Shown: positions 27,876-36,714, numbered from the stretch's first letter. The stretch: 64,000 nucleotides of DNA from Paenibacillus sp. V4I3 (GCF_030817215.1 NZ_JAUSZA010000001.1:4748501-4812500), one strand, 5' to 3'. Numbers and translations are program-made. The notes: generated from the letters alone by a model not told the origin.

Positions 27876-29936
27876 ATGAGTCACATCACGAACGCATATG
27901 CCTGCTGGTTGCGCAATGCGCCGATAAAGGATGATAAGAGGGTAGAGGAATATCGGGAGTGGGCACGAGAGATCGCCGTGCCCGGACCTTTATCAGAGGT
28001 GCTTCAGACTGCGGTCGCGGAGTTAATGGATGGTCTCGATGCCATGCTTGGAGTGAGGCCCCTCCGTTCAACGGCTTCCAATGGGTGCGCCTGCATCCTG
28101 ATCGGCGTTCGCGGGCAGTTACAGGATCTTGATGCAAAGTTAAGTTGGCAGGATGGATCCGAGGACAGTTACGTGATCAGAAACGTATCGATAGATGGAC
28201 AATCAAGGCTTGTGGTTGCCGGCCATTCGGCTAAAGGAGCCTTGTATGCGGTTTTCCATCTACTGCGGCTGATGCAATGCGGCGAGAGTTTGGCTGATCT
28301 TGCGATAACGGAAACGCCTGCGAACGGATTACGGATGCTAAACCAATGGGATAATATGGACGGTTCGATTGAACGGGGCTATGCGGGAAAATCCATATTC
28401 TACCGAAATAATGAGATTGTTCGAGACATGTCCCGAATCCGTGATTATGCCCGCTTGCTGGCATCGGTGGGGATCAATGCCATTTCGATCAACAACGTGA
28501 ACGTACACTCCGTAGAATCCTTGCTGATTACGGATAAGCTGCTACCGGATGTCGCCCGGGTCGCCGGCGTATTCCGGCGCTATGGAATCTCAACGTTCCT
28601 AAGCGTCAACTACGCCAGTCCGTTAGAGCTTGGAGGCCTGACCAGCGCAGACCCGCTTGACGAAAGCGTCAGACAGTGGTGGAAGGAGAAAGCTGAGGAG
28701 ATTTACCGGGATATCCCGGACTTTGGCGGCTTCCTGGTAAAGGCAGATTCCGAGGGGCGACCCGGGCCGTTCACTTATGGGCGTGACCATGCCGATGGTG
28801 CGAATATGCTGGCAGAAGTGCTTCAGCCCTTCGGAGGTATCGTCATTTGGCGCTGCTTCGTATACAATTGTCAACAGGATTGGCGCGATAACAAGACCGA
28901 CCGGGCGAGAGCGGCGTTCGATCATTTTACACCACTTGATGGAAAGTTTCGCGATAACGTCATTCTGCAGATTAAGAACGGACCCATGGATTTCCAGGTC
29001 CGTGAGCCGGTTTCTCCGCTTCTCGGAGCGATGTCAGCGACGAATCAGGTGCTGGAGCTGCAGATTACGCAAGAGTACACGGGCCAGCAGAGACATCTGT
29101 GCTACCTGATCCCCCAGTGGAAAGAGGTTCTCGATTTCGATACGTTTGCCCATGGGAGCGGAAGTACGGTTGCGAAAGCGGCAAGCGGCCAGTTGTTCGG
29201 GAGACGGCTTGGGGGCATTGCGGCGGTATCGAATATCGGAGACAACCCGAATTGGACCGGACACACGCTTGCACAAGCCAATTTATATGGCTTTGGAAGG
29301 CTTGCTTGGAATCCACAGCTAACAGCTGAGCAAATCACGTCAGAATGGATCTACATGACATTCGGTTCTGACCCCGATGTAGTACGCAGTGTATCGAAGA
29401 TGCTTCTCGATTCGTTGAGAATCTATGAAAATTACACAGCTCCTCTTGGCGTAGGATGGATGGTCAATCCGGGTCACCATTATGGTCCGAACGTAGACGG
29501 TTACGAATATTCGAGATGGGGGACATACCATTTTGCCGACTGCCACGGCATCGGCGTAGATCGAACCGTCAAATCGGGAACAGGGTACACATCCCAATAC
29601 TTTGCGCCGCGTTCGGAATGGTACGAGTCGAGGGAGTTATGTCCGGATGAACTGCTTCTCTTTTTCCATCATGTGCCCTATACGCACAAACTGAAGACGG
29701 GTAAGACGGTCATCCAGCACATCTACGATACCCACTTCGACGGCGTTCTTCAGGCGGAGGAATTGACCCAGATCTGGAGTTCGCTAGAGGGGAAAATAGA
29801 TGCAGAGCGCTTCGAAGATGTGAGGAGCCGACTGCGAGAGCAAGCGGCACATTCGAAGGAGTGGCGCGACCAGATCAATACATACTTCTTCCGCAAATCG
29901 GGCATTCCTGACGAGTACGGCCGTATTATAAATTAA
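27876..29936 (+). CDS. aguA: GH67 alpha-glucuronidase
   Basis: 686 residues, no signal peptide, cytoplasmic. Removes 4-O-methyl-glucuronic acid from the non-reducing end of aldouronic acids released from xylan. The catalytic residues fall in the family motifs: Glu293 in KADSEGRPGP, and Asp372 (NGPMDFQVREP) with Glu400 (QITQEYTGQ); the spacings of 79 and 28 residues equal those of characterised GH67 enzymes. NPNWTGHTLAQANLYGFGRL and GVGWMVNPGHHYGP are also family signatures. AUCGGAGGU-type ribosome site. Together with the upstream LplB/LplC-type importer it defines an aldouronate utilisation locus, though no GH10 xylanase is visible here. Confidence 0.94.
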   Translation: MSHITNAYACWLRNAPIKDDKRVEEYREWAREIAVPGPLSEVLQTAVAELMDGLDAMLGVRPLRSTASNGCACILIGVRGQLQDLDAKLSWQDGSEDSYVIRNVSIDGQSRLVVAGHSAKGALYAVFHLLRLMQCGESLADLAITETPANGLRMLNQWDNMDGSIERGYAGKSIFYRNNEIVRDMSRIRDYARLLASVGINAISINNVNVHSVESLLITDKLLPDVARVAGVFRRYGISTFLSVNYASPLELGGLTSADPLDESVRQWWKEKAEEIYRDIPDFGGFLVKADSEGRPGPFTYGRDHADGANMLAEVLQPFGGIVIWRCFVYNCQQDWRDNKTDRARAAFDHFTPLDGKFRDNVILQIKNGPMDFQVREPVSPLLGAMSATNQVLELQITQEYTGQQRHLCYLIPQWKEVLDFDTFAHGSGSTVAKAASGQLFGRRLGGIAAVSNIGDNPNWTGHTLAQANLYGFGRLAWNPQLTAEQITSEWIYMTFGSDPDVVRSVSKMLLDSLRIYENYTAPLGVGWMVNPGHHYGPNVDGYEYSRWGTYHFADCHGIGVDRTVKSGTGYTSQYFAPRSEWYESRELCPDELLLFFHHVPYTHKLKTGKTVIQHIYDTHFDGVLQAEELTQIWSSLEGKIDAERFEDVRSRLREQAAHSKEWRDQINTYFFRKSGIPDEYGRIIN

Positions 29937-29943
29937 TATATGG

Positions 29944-29997
29944 AAGACGGGATAAACAAGATGACGGGTCACCGGTGTCTGTCTACAGTCCCGTCTT
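29944..29997 (+). terminator. Terminator after aguA
   Basis: AAGACGGGA pairs with TCCCGTCTT across a structured loop, followed by TATTTTA. Confidence 0.65.
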
Positions 29998-30033
29998 TAT
30001 TTTACTGATCAATTTAAATAAGGGATGGTTTGG

Positions 30034-30828
30034 ATGACGATTACAATTGGACAGATTATTGATCGATTGTTAGAGCAGGCTCCAGTAAACGAGCCCACTG
30101 TGGATTCATTGAGAGTCGGATCGGCCCAAACGGAAGTAACGGGAATTGTCGTTGTTTTTATGGCCACGCAGGCTGTGATCGAGCAGGCTGCGGCTTTAGG
30201 AGCCAACTTGATCATTTCACACGAAGGGGCGTTTTACCGCCACCAGGAGGATATGAAAGGGGCGCAGGATGATCCGGTTATCAACGAAAAGCGTGAATTG
30301 CTTGATCGTACCGGAATCGCCATTTATCGTTATCACGATCATATTCACCGTTACAAAACGGACGGTATTATGATGGGGTTAATAAATGCACTGGGCTGGG
30401 CGCCCTACGTTGAAGAACATCTGCCCGCCGCAACAGTTGTGCAAATTCCTTGCATGACCCTTGAACGAACGGTGCAATACTTGAAGGAAAAGCTTCAAAT
30501 ACCATTCGTGCGCGTAGTGGGGGACATAGAGATGCCTTGCACCCGCATTGGACTATTGGCAGGCTACAGAGGGGGGGCATCCTTGGCACTCCCATTGCTG
30601 AAAGATTACAATCTTGACGTGGTTGTCGTCGGAGAAGGGCCGGAATGGGAAACGCCGGAATATATTCGCGACGCTGTTCATCAAGGCAAGAACAAGGCAT
30701 TCATCGCATTGGGTCACGCGGAAAGCGAAGAGCCCGGCATGAAGGAATTGGCGGAACGATTGCGGGAACAGTTCCCCGGCCTTCCCGTTCATTTTATAAG
30801 GGAAAAGCCTTTATTTCATATTTTGTAG
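30034..30828 (+). CDS. NIF3/DUF34-family dinuclear-metal protein
   Basis: 264 residues. ALGANLIISHEGAFY supplies the first metal-binding His cluster, YRYHDHIHRYKTDGI the second region, and FIALGHAESEEPGMKELAER the C-terminal GHxxSE motif of NIF3-like proteins. The family forms ring-shaped oligomers with two metals per subunit; the biochemical role is not firmly known, and the old label GTP cyclohydrolase type 2 is doubtful. The second ATG (30034) is used because AAGGG is 10 nt before it but abuts the first. It lies downstream of aguA behind a terminator and ends in its own terminator. Confidence 0.88.
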   Translation: MTITIGQIIDRLLEQAPVNEPTVDSLRVGSAQTEVTGIVVVFMATQAVIEQAAALGANLIISHEGAFYRHQEDMKGAQDDPVINEKRELLDRTGIAIYRYHDHIHRYKTDGIMMGLINALGWAPYVEEHLPAATVVQIPCMTLERTVQYLKEKLQIPFVRVVGDIEMPCTRIGLLAGYRGGASLALPLLKDYNLDVVVVGEGPEWETPEYIRDAVHQGKNKAFIALGHAESEEPGMKELAERLREQFPGLPVHFIREKPLFHIL

Positions 30829-30860
30829 TCACGTAACCGGAGACCAAGAACTGCCAGTCC

Positions 30861-30891
30861 AATCCTTCAGCAAATACTGAAGGATTTTTTT
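30861..30891 (+). terminator. Terminator after the NIF3 gene
   Basis: AATCCTTCAG pairs with CTGAAGGATT, followed by seven T. Confidence 0.9.
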
Positions 30892-31024
30892 GGAGTTTTC
30901 CAAGTATTTACAAACGAGGTGGACACGATACTCTGGAAAAAACCTGATCCAGTACAGCCTGGAATTGTAGCTTTGCCTAATTGAACCATCGAATGGCAAG
31001 CTATTTCATAAAAACCCTAAAATG

Positions 31025-31099
31025 GGGGCGTTAGTTCAGTGGGAGAATATTTCGCTGGCAGTGAATGGGTCGGCGGTTCAAATCCCCCACGCTCCACCA
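31025..31099 (+). tRNA. tRNA-Ala (anticodon GGC), solitary and slightly deviant
   Basis: A 75-nt cloverleaf with encoded CCA. Acceptor GGGGCGT/ACGCTCC pairs over 7 bp and includes the G3-U70 pair that identifies alanine tRNAs. D arm GTTC/GAAT with a GG-containing loop; anticodon loop CTGGCAG gives GGC; T loop TTCAAAT. Two stem mismatches are visible: T-T at the base of the anticodon stem (27-43) and C-C in the T stem (51-63). A hairpin terminator follows directly. It is not in an rRNA or tRNA cluster. It may be functional with reduced stability, or a decaying copy. Confidence 0.85.
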
Positions 31100-31111
31100 T
31101 ATCAACAAGCG

Positions 31112-31136
31112 AAACGACAGAGGTGTCGTTTTTTTA
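31112..31136 (+). terminator. Terminator after the tRNA
   Basis: AAACGACA pairs with TGTCGTTT over a short loop, followed by a T-run. Confidence 0.85.
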
Positions 31137-31241
31137 TTAATATCTGTATAATTGAAACTGACACGTAGAGATTGTAGGTGGGAGTAATTCAAAATGCTCA
31201 AGCTGATAAATTGAATTGAACGCGAAGAAAGAGGTTGTGGA

Positions 31242-32075
31242 ATGTCTTCAGAAAACCAAAAAATCAAGGTACTCGGAGACTTTTTAAAATCCCGTCGGGA
31301 ACGGATCAAGCCTGATCATGTCAGCATTGTCGGTCGGTTTGGAACAAGAAGAACGCCGGGATTACGCAGAGAAGAGGTTGCTCATCTTGCGGGAGTCAGC
31401 ATCACCTGGTATACCTGGCTGGAACAAGGCAGGGCCGTCACCGCCTCAAGAGAAGTGATCGAGAGCATCAGTAAAGCCTTGGAATTAACTTCCGATGAAC
31501 ATCTTCATTTGCTTCGTTTGGCAAATTATGGCGGAGACGGGGACTCTTACCCGAACGCTAAGGAAATAGATCCAGAGCTTCAGAACATTATCGACCAATT
31601 GAACTATCCGGCGATCATCGCAAACAATCGAACCGAAGTGTTGGCCTACAATCGAATGGCTTCTGAAATCATTGTGGACTTCGATGCGATACCCGTTGAG
31701 AAACGCGTGATGACACATTTGATATTTACCGATCCAAACCTGCGCAAGCAATTGGTGAATTGGAAGGAATTTGCTGATTTTACGTTAGGGGTATTTCGTA
31801 TGTATTTTGACCAAAAGGCGGGCGATCTCTGGTATGAAGAATTCGTGCGGCGGATGTGCGAGGAAAGCGAGGAGTTTCTCACGTTATGGCGTTTGCATGA
31901 TGTGCACCTAAAGAAAGCCATACATTACACGTTTGATCATCTCGTCGCAGGGCGATTATTCTTTCAATTGAACACCTTTTCTAATATTAACGGCAATGAA
32001 AACCTACACTGCTGTGTATTTACTCCCATTGCAGGTACCGACACTGAGCAAAAATTAGTACATATTCGCAAATAA
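31242..32075 (+). CDS. XRE-family regulator with MmyB-like ligand domain
   Basis: 277 residues. N-terminal helix-turn-helix with the signature RRTPGLRREEVAHLAGVS and WYTWLEQGR; the C-terminal part (YPAIIANNRTEVLAYN, FRMYFDQKAGDLWYEEFVRR) matches the MmyB-like PAS-type domain that binds small hydrophobic ligands such as fatty acids. Such regulators normally control an adjacent oxidoreductase; here the next gene, 95 nt on, is a quinone-oxidoreductase-like MDR enzyme. Start ATG, with GAAAGAGG about 10 nt upstream. Confidence 0.9.
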   Translation: MSSENQKIKVLGDFLKSRRERIKPDHVSIVGRFGTRRTPGLRREEVAHLAGVSITWYTWLEQGRAVTASREVIESISKALELTSDEHLHLLRLANYGGDGDSYPNAKEIDPELQNIIDQLNYPAIIANNRTEVLAYNRMASEIIVDFDAIPVEKRVMTHLIFTDPNLRKQLVNWKEFADFTLGVFRMYFDQKAGDLWYEEFVRRMCEESEEFLTLWRLHDVHLKKAIHYTFDHLVAGRLFFQLNTFSNINGNENLHCCVFTPIAGTDTEQKLVHIRK

Positions 32076-32170
32076 GCCTGTTACTCTGGATACCTGTATA
32101 ACTGCAAACAGGTTGCCTCCTTGGTCGTCGAATATAATAGACTTATTCTCAATCAAGGAGGTTACACAAA

Positions 32171-33160
32171 TTGAAAGCTATCATAATTGATCGACCAGGA
32201 GGACCTGCAAATTTGCAGTTGCGAGAGAAACCAGATCTACAACCGGCCCCCGGTATGCTGACCATTGACGTTGCTTATGCTGGAGTAGGTTATTTCGAAG
32301 TGTTGCTTAGCCGTGGCGAATTCATTTCCGCTTTTCCGATGCCGCTTACTCCCGGTTTGGAAGTGTCGGGATATGTACGTGCCATCGGGGAAGGGGTAGA
32401 GGGCTTCTACGTTGGTCAACCCGTTGCCTCGATGACACTGCATGATCTTAACGGCTTTGCATCAATGGCGAATGTACGGCCAGAACTGACGGTTCCGTTA
32501 GATCAATTAGGAGCCGACCTCGACTTAGCGACAGCGGCAGCCTCTATTGTAAATCTGACAACCGCTTATCTGGCTATAAAAGATGTTTATAGAATGAGAA
32601 CGGGTGACAGCATACTCGTTCATGCAGCGGTTGGCGGGCTGGGCAGTTTTCTGGGGCAAATGGCGAAACGTCTGGGAGCAGGCAAGGTATTGGGAACCGT
32701 CGGAAGCGCCGAGAAAGTAAAGCTGGCCGAATCCCTCGGATACGACGAATTATTTGTCCGATCCGATTTTGTGGAGCAAACCCTACGAGCAACCGAACAA
32801 AAAGGCGTTCATGCCGTCTTTGATCCTGTCGGAGGGAATATGCGCAAAAAAAGCTTAGAGGTGCTTCGTCCGTTAGGGAAACTGGTTGTAGTTGGAAACG
32901 CAAGCGGAGAAGAGGATGTTATACATTCTTATAATCAAATATGGTTTTCCAACAAACAGTTCGCAGGTTTTACATTAGGCGGATACAGCGACAGTAATCC
33001 TGTGGAGACTGGGAAAGCGGCGCGAGAAGCGTTAGGTATGCTGGCAAGAAAAGAAATACATGCGGAGATTCAAGGCGTGTATCCTCTGGAAAATGCCGCA
33101 GAAGCACTTGCACTTTTGGAAGAGAAGAACACGGTCGGAAAACTGGTCTTGCAAATATAA
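32171..33160 (+). CDS. Zinc-independent MDR oxidoreductase (quinone oxidoreductase-like)
   Basis: 329 residues from a TTG start behind CAAGGAGG. N-terminal GroES-like domain (LTPGLEVSGYVRAIGEGVEG) and Rossmann NADPH domain (ILVHAAVGGLGSFLGQMAKR, then GTVGSAEKVKLAESLG). The catalytic and structural zinc cysteines of alcohol dehydrogenases are absent, which points to an NADPH:quinone reductase or enoyl reductase. Probably controlled by the MmyB-type regulator just upstream. Followed by a strong terminator. Confidence 0.9.
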   Translation: MKAIIIDRPGGPANLQLREKPDLQPAPGMLTIDVAYAGVGYFEVLLSRGEFISAFPMPLTPGLEVSGYVRAIGEGVEGFYVGQPVASMTLHDLNGFASMANVRPELTVPLDQLGADLDLATAAASIVNLTTAYLAIKDVYRMRTGDSILVHAAVGGLGSFLGQMAKRLGAGKVLGTVGSAEKVKLAESLGYDELFVRSDFVEQTLRATEQKGVHAVFDPVGGNMRKKSLEVLRPLGKLVVVGNASGEEDVIHSYNQIWFSNKQFAGFTLGGYSDSNPVETGKAAREALGMLARKEIHAEIQGVYPLENAAEALALLEEKNTVGKLVLQI

Positions 33161-33191
33161 GCCTTCTGTCTACTATCAAGTAAAGCAATAA

Positions 33192-33219
33192 GAAAAGCCG
33201 CTCAGTTGCGGCTTTTTTC
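33192..33219 (+). terminator. Terminator after the MDR gene
   Basis: GAAAAGCCGC pairs with GCGGCTTTTTTC over a 6-nt loop. Confidence 0.85.
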
Positions 33220-33327
33220 ATTTTAACGATATATGTTATTATCAAAAACTATACGTATACAGTAAATCTAATATTAACTCAAAAAATAAAAGACGCCTTT
33301 CAAAATGCACTTGGCGCGAGTTGGTCA

Positions 33328-33570
33328 ATGCAAACTAACGATCAAAATACAGTCACACCTACAGCACCTCCAAATAAATATTCTTGGTATGATTTTACTC
33401 CAATTAAATCAAATTCCTATGGCACCGTGGTTCAATGGGAATACAGTACGAATACCGTCTTTCAAGACGTAAATAGAGACTGGGTAGATTTATATATGAC
33501 ACGTATAGTGGGTGGCTTTCAAGACGGTATTTTTCAGCAAGTCGTATCTGACTATCCTCCGACTTATTAA
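33328..33570 (+). CDS. Hypothetical 80-residue protein or C-terminal remnant
   Basis: I do not recognise it. The sequence is Trp/Tyr-rich (NKYSWYDFTPIKS, VQWEYSTNTVFQDV). No ribosome site precedes the ATG, and the same frame stays open about 30 codons upstream without a start (reading KDAFQNALGASWS). That suggests the tail of a larger, lost gene rather than a complete small one. Confidence 0.3.
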   Translation: MQTNDQNTVTPTAPPNKYSWYDFTPIKSNSYGTVVQWEYSTNTVFQDVNRDWVDLYMTRIVGGFQDGIFQQVVSDYPPTY

Positions 33571-33942
33571 TAGTAGAAGAGAATCAGAGAACTTCCAAAC
33601 GTTTTATCTGCCATAATTGCTTCAGGCGGAAGGTTTGAGGTATATACAGTGATTTGCGTGTTGATTGATGGGTTTTCATGATCATCCCTTTTGTGTTAAA
33701 ATATTCCACATAGACTGAATTGAACCTTTGCTCTATTCAGTTTTTCTTGTTATAAGGATAGGGAATGTCGTATTGCCACTATAATCAAAAGGAGGGGATA
33801 ACAATGTTTCCAACGATTTATGGGGATGATTGGCCAGAGAGAGGTTGGTGCTGAGATCTAGTCCAAAGATGGCTGTGATTTCTTTGACTAATTCACTAGA
33901 ATAGAACTGCATGGACGGCAAACGGGAAACGATAAATCAATA

Positions 33943-33990
33943 AAACAGCGGTAGTCTAGGACTTTTCTCGTCCAAGGCTGCCGCTGTTTC
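33943..33990. repeat. Hairpin repeat element (AAACAGCGGCAGTC family), copy 2
   Basis: AAACAGCGGTAGTC pairs with GGCTGCCGCTGTTT (two G-T pairs), with an inner AGGAC/GTCC stem. Preceded by GCATGGACGGCAAACGGGAAAC, as in the copy at 9384-9440. Confidence 0.75.
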
Positions 33991-34120
33991 TTTTATTGGG
34001 GTTAGTCTAAAACTTATTTTACGAAGGTGCCGATTTGTAATTCTAAAACCACGCGTGGGATCAGCAGCTCCAGTTTAAAACTTTATTTTCAAATTCAAGT
34101 AACTAAGATATTTATTGATT

Positions 34121-34148
34121 GTTAAACTAACGGAAACGTTAGTTTAAC
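34121..34148. repeat. Perfect palindromic copy of the CTAACGGAAACG repeat
   Basis: GTTAAACTAACG and CGTTAGTTTAAC form a 12-bp stem around GAAA. This is the most symmetric of the many CTAACGGAAACGATAG-like sequences in the window's intergenic regions. Confidence 0.75.
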
Positions 34149-34518
34149 TTCATCTAGCTGTGATTACTAAAACCGGATTCCCTTGTAAATATAGAGGTTG
34201 ATCCGGTTTATTCATGCAATGAATTGTTTGGCGTACGAATTTTTCCGTTTCGTGAGCTCTCTGGTACAGGTAATCGAGGATATTAGCGCCGCAACGCACA
34301 TCGTATCGCATTTGGACGGATATCCGAACATTCGTCAATGGAGTGGTTATGCGTTCACTCTTTTGGGTGAACGCTTATTATTTTAAGGATGGAGGAGGAG
34401 ACTATGTGAACGAACGAATATTCTTAGGTGTTTATTTAAGGACATGTGGACACCGGAAGGTAGCTCGTGCGATTAAACTAACGTGCAGGATAATGGAAAA
34501 AACCTGAAGAAATTATAG

Positions 34519-34734
34519 ATGGGTGGAATAAAATCCTGTGGGGTGTTTGTGTTGAACGAAAATGAAAAATGGCATCCGCATTTAGGAGCATATGGGATTT
34601 GCTTTTATGAAGAGAAGCTATTAGTCATCCGAAAGGTTAGCACAATACTGAATGAACTTTCAAAAGCTGGCTTTTATATAGATCAAGTACATGAAGAATC
34701 TAGAGTTCCTGATAGAGACGACTTCGGGAACTAA
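34519..34734 (+). pseudogene. Truncated Nudix hydrolase start joined to a methyltransferase-like tail
   Basis: 71 residues. HPHLGAYGICFYEEKLLVIR looks like the first strand of a Nudix domain, but the GX5EX7REUXEEXGU box never appears. After RKVST the frame reads ILNELSKAGFYIDQVHEESR, in the style of the C-terminal helix of class I methyltransferases. A deletion fusing two gene ends is the likely explanation; the second half is a weaker assignment. Confidence 0.45.
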
Positions 34735-34971
34735 GAAGATTTTTTAGGGATGAGGAATCAGGCAATACACTTGCATTGCTTTAAGGCAGACCCTCAAAGG
34801 CCAAGGTGGTGGGGCGTCGGTTAGCAACGCTAACGAGAAACGAGAGCTTAATAGACAACAAGAGGGGGCAGTAATGCAATGCACAATAAGTAAGGAGGAA
34901 ACCATTGGTTTGATAAAGAAGTACAATTATACTAGTCATAAAAAATGATACACACGAGGCGGTGTTATTAA

Positions 34972-35547
34972 ATGTTACTACAAAACGTTAGGAAGCCTGA
35001 ATTAAGTGAAATTATTGCAATTGATGCTGAAGCAATGGGGTTTAAAATGTCGTGCGATTTAGAAACGGCTTCTTTATTAAGGACTCTAGCCGGTTCGTGT
35101 AAAAATGCGGCGTTACTAGAACTAGGTACTGGAGCGGGCATCTCGACAAGTTGGATATTAGATGGTATGGATCGCGTATCATCTGTATTGACTGTTGAAC
35201 TTGATGAAGCTGTCCAAAGTATAGCCAAGAAACATTTAAGCTCAGATAAAAGAGTACAATTTTTCACAATGGATGGAGCAGATTTTATAAAAGAATTAGG
35301 AGATCAAAAGTTTGATTTTATTTTTGCCGATACTTGGCCTGGGAAGTTTTATTTTCTAGATGAAACTTTAGATTTACTAAAGTCGGGGGGGATTTATATC
35401 ATTGATGATTTATTACCGATCCCATCCTGGCCTGAAGAGCATGTAAAAAAAGTGGAAGACTTGATCAGTTACTTAGACAACAGAGAAGATTTAGTTATAA
35501 CTAAGTTAAATTGGTCAACCGGATTAATTATCGCTACAAAGAAGTGA
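34972..35547 (+). CDS. Class I SAM-dependent methyltransferase (O-methyltransferase-like)
   Basis: 191 residues. The SAM-binding motif is LLELGTGAGISTSWIL, followed by the acidic strand end VLTVELDEAV, DFIFADTWPGKFYFLDE and GGIYIIDDLLPIPSWPEEH, matching the small YrrM/Methyltransf_24 class of O-methyltransferases. Substrate unknown. GAGGCGGTG lies before the ATG. It stands alone amid decayed genes; the 230 nt upstream hold no gene, only a repeat-like CTAACGAGAAACG. Confidence 0.85.
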   Translation: MLLQNVRKPELSEIIAIDAEAMGFKMSCDLETASLLRTLAGSCKNAALLELGTGAGISTSWILDGMDRVSSVLTVELDEAVQSIAKKHLSSDKRVQFFTMDGADFIKELGDQKFDFIFADTWPGKFYFLDETLDLLKSGGIYIIDDLLPIPSWPEEHVKKVEDLISYLDNREDLVITKLNWSTGLIIATKK

Positions 35548-35560
35548 GCAGACAGATGAT

Positions 35561-35585
35561 ATTCAACTAACGGAAACGATAGGTA
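35561..35585. repeat. CTAACGGAAACGATAG repeat copy
   Basis: TTCAACTAACGGAAACGATA sits right after the methyltransferase gene. It is one of the best matches to the repeat consensus in this window. Confidence 0.6.
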
Positions 35586-35601
35586 AATACTGAATAAGGA
35601 G

Positions 35602-35897
35602 ATTAACAAGGTTGAGAGCAAGTTTAATTCTAAACAAAAAAGACAGCAAGAACGCGAACTTCTTGATGAATATCACAAATTGGTAACTGAACAACCCTTG
35701 GAGCCATTGTATCAATCGTTTTTGGAATGGAAACAAGGGACATTGCCATATTTCGAACTTCTGAGCAAATCCACTTATTCCATAAAAAGAATCAGGAGAT
35801 ATATAAGGACTTTGAGTACACAGGTTCTAAAGAACTCGTTCTCCTTGCTAAAATGAAATTGGGCCGATTAACTGAAGAGGATATTTTAGAAAATTAA
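35602..35897 (+). pseudogene. Small conserved-looking protein gene with frameshift
   Basis: The first frame reads KRQQERELLDEYHKLVTEQP and continues to GTLPYFEL; a shift near 35760 then leads into SEQIHLFHKKNQEIYKDFEY and ends at KLGRLTEEDILEN. Joined, they give a roughly 90-residue helical protein of a kind I recall from Bacillales but cannot name. There is no proper start codon: TAAGGAG is followed by ATT/GTT codons. So both the start and the frame are damaged. Confidence 0.55.
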
Positions 35898-35948
35898 TGG
35901 CTTTTGGATCGATGGGGTTATGAGGACAATAACAAATTCTAAAACTAT

Positions 35949-36484
35949 AACTTCATCCAGATTCAGGCCTTGCGCTATATGGTCCATAAAGATCCGGTTC
36001 AAGCGGAGGGGACTCTCGATGGGATGTTGGCCGAAGCCCGGCAAGGACTTCACGATATTCGCTCTTCCGTGTATGACCTTGCCGACGATCGATCGAAATC
36101 CGAGATCATCCCCTTGAAAGCATTGCTTTCCCGGATGGAAACCTCAGCCTCCATTCGATATACGTTTCGAGACGATTTAGACGGCGCACAAGACGTATAT
36201 AAAACAAGCCTGGCTGCAAATGCGCTTTAAAAAGTGATCGCCTCCGGCCTCATTGTTCCTGAAAAGGGGAAAGAATCGCATTTATTTAAGCCTTTGACGG
36301 GTCGGGAGCAGGAAATTCTGCAAGAAATGGCCTATGGACTGCGTAAAATGACCAGATAGCCCAAAAACTGTTCATTACCGAGGGAACCGTAAAGTCGCAT
36401 GTCCACCGGATCCTGCAAAAGTTTGAATGCGAAGATCGAACGCAAGTTGTTGTAGCAGCGCTTCGTAACGGAATGGTGAATTGA
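35949..36484 (+). pseudogene. Collapsed NarL-type two-component pair
   Basis: The first half is a HisKA_3 kinase segment (IQALRYMVHKDPVQAEGTLD, ARQGLHDIRSSVYDLADDRS) cut off before its ATPase domain. The second half is the end of a LuxR-type response regulator (KPLTGREQEILQEMA, ITEGTVKSHVHRILQKFE). A TAA at 36228-36230 separates them and a missing base near 36347 breaks the second. A deletion has joined kinase and regulator. Confidence 0.75.
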
Positions 36485-36573
36485 AAAGCCGGTTGCCGGT
36501 GATCGATATAGTTGATAAGGTTCTGTTAAATTTCACCGTTAGAGTGATACGGAGAACCGTACCACAAATCATT

Positions 36574-36597
36574 GAACTAACGGAAAGAATAGCTCAA
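36574..36597. repeat. CTAACGGAAA repeat copy
   Basis: GAACTAACGGAAAGAATAGCTC is a diverged copy, followed by an AT-rich stretch and then a cre-like site. Confidence 0.5.
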
Positions 36598-36700
36598 TTC
36601 TCTATCTTTACATATTCCCTTTTTTTATTATAATTCAAAGCAAAGGATATCTAAGCCCATGGGAAGTCGGTGTTTTCCTCAACATTGGTTTATCCCATCA

Positions 36701-36714
36701 TGTAACCGCTTACT
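36701..36714 (+). promoter_or_regulatory. cre-like site upstream of the YesS-type regulator
   Basis: TGTAACCGCTTACT fits the CcpA consensus TGNAANCGNWNNCA except for the last base. It lies 44 nt before the regulator start. Confidence 0.45.

Larger units (their letters stand above)
33571..34518. other. Gene-poor stretch with repeats and a very short ORF
   Basis: No full gene. A 16-codon frame (ATG 33804, MFPTIYGDDWPERGWC) has an excellent AAAGGAGGGG site, so it may be the surviving start of a deleted gene. Two repeat elements (33943-33990, 34121-34148) and a terminator-like hairpin GCGTTCAC/GTGAACGC with T-rich tail (34351-34381) fill most of the rest. A 62-codon frame at 34198 has no credible start. 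Confidence 0.4.

Noticed and set aside
33328..33350. AAACTAACGATCAAAATAC as another repeat copy
   Set aside because: It falls inside a coding-like frame and lacks the second half of the repeat; likely chance.
34198..34386. 62-codon frame
   Set aside because: No start signal; its end is a terminator hairpin.
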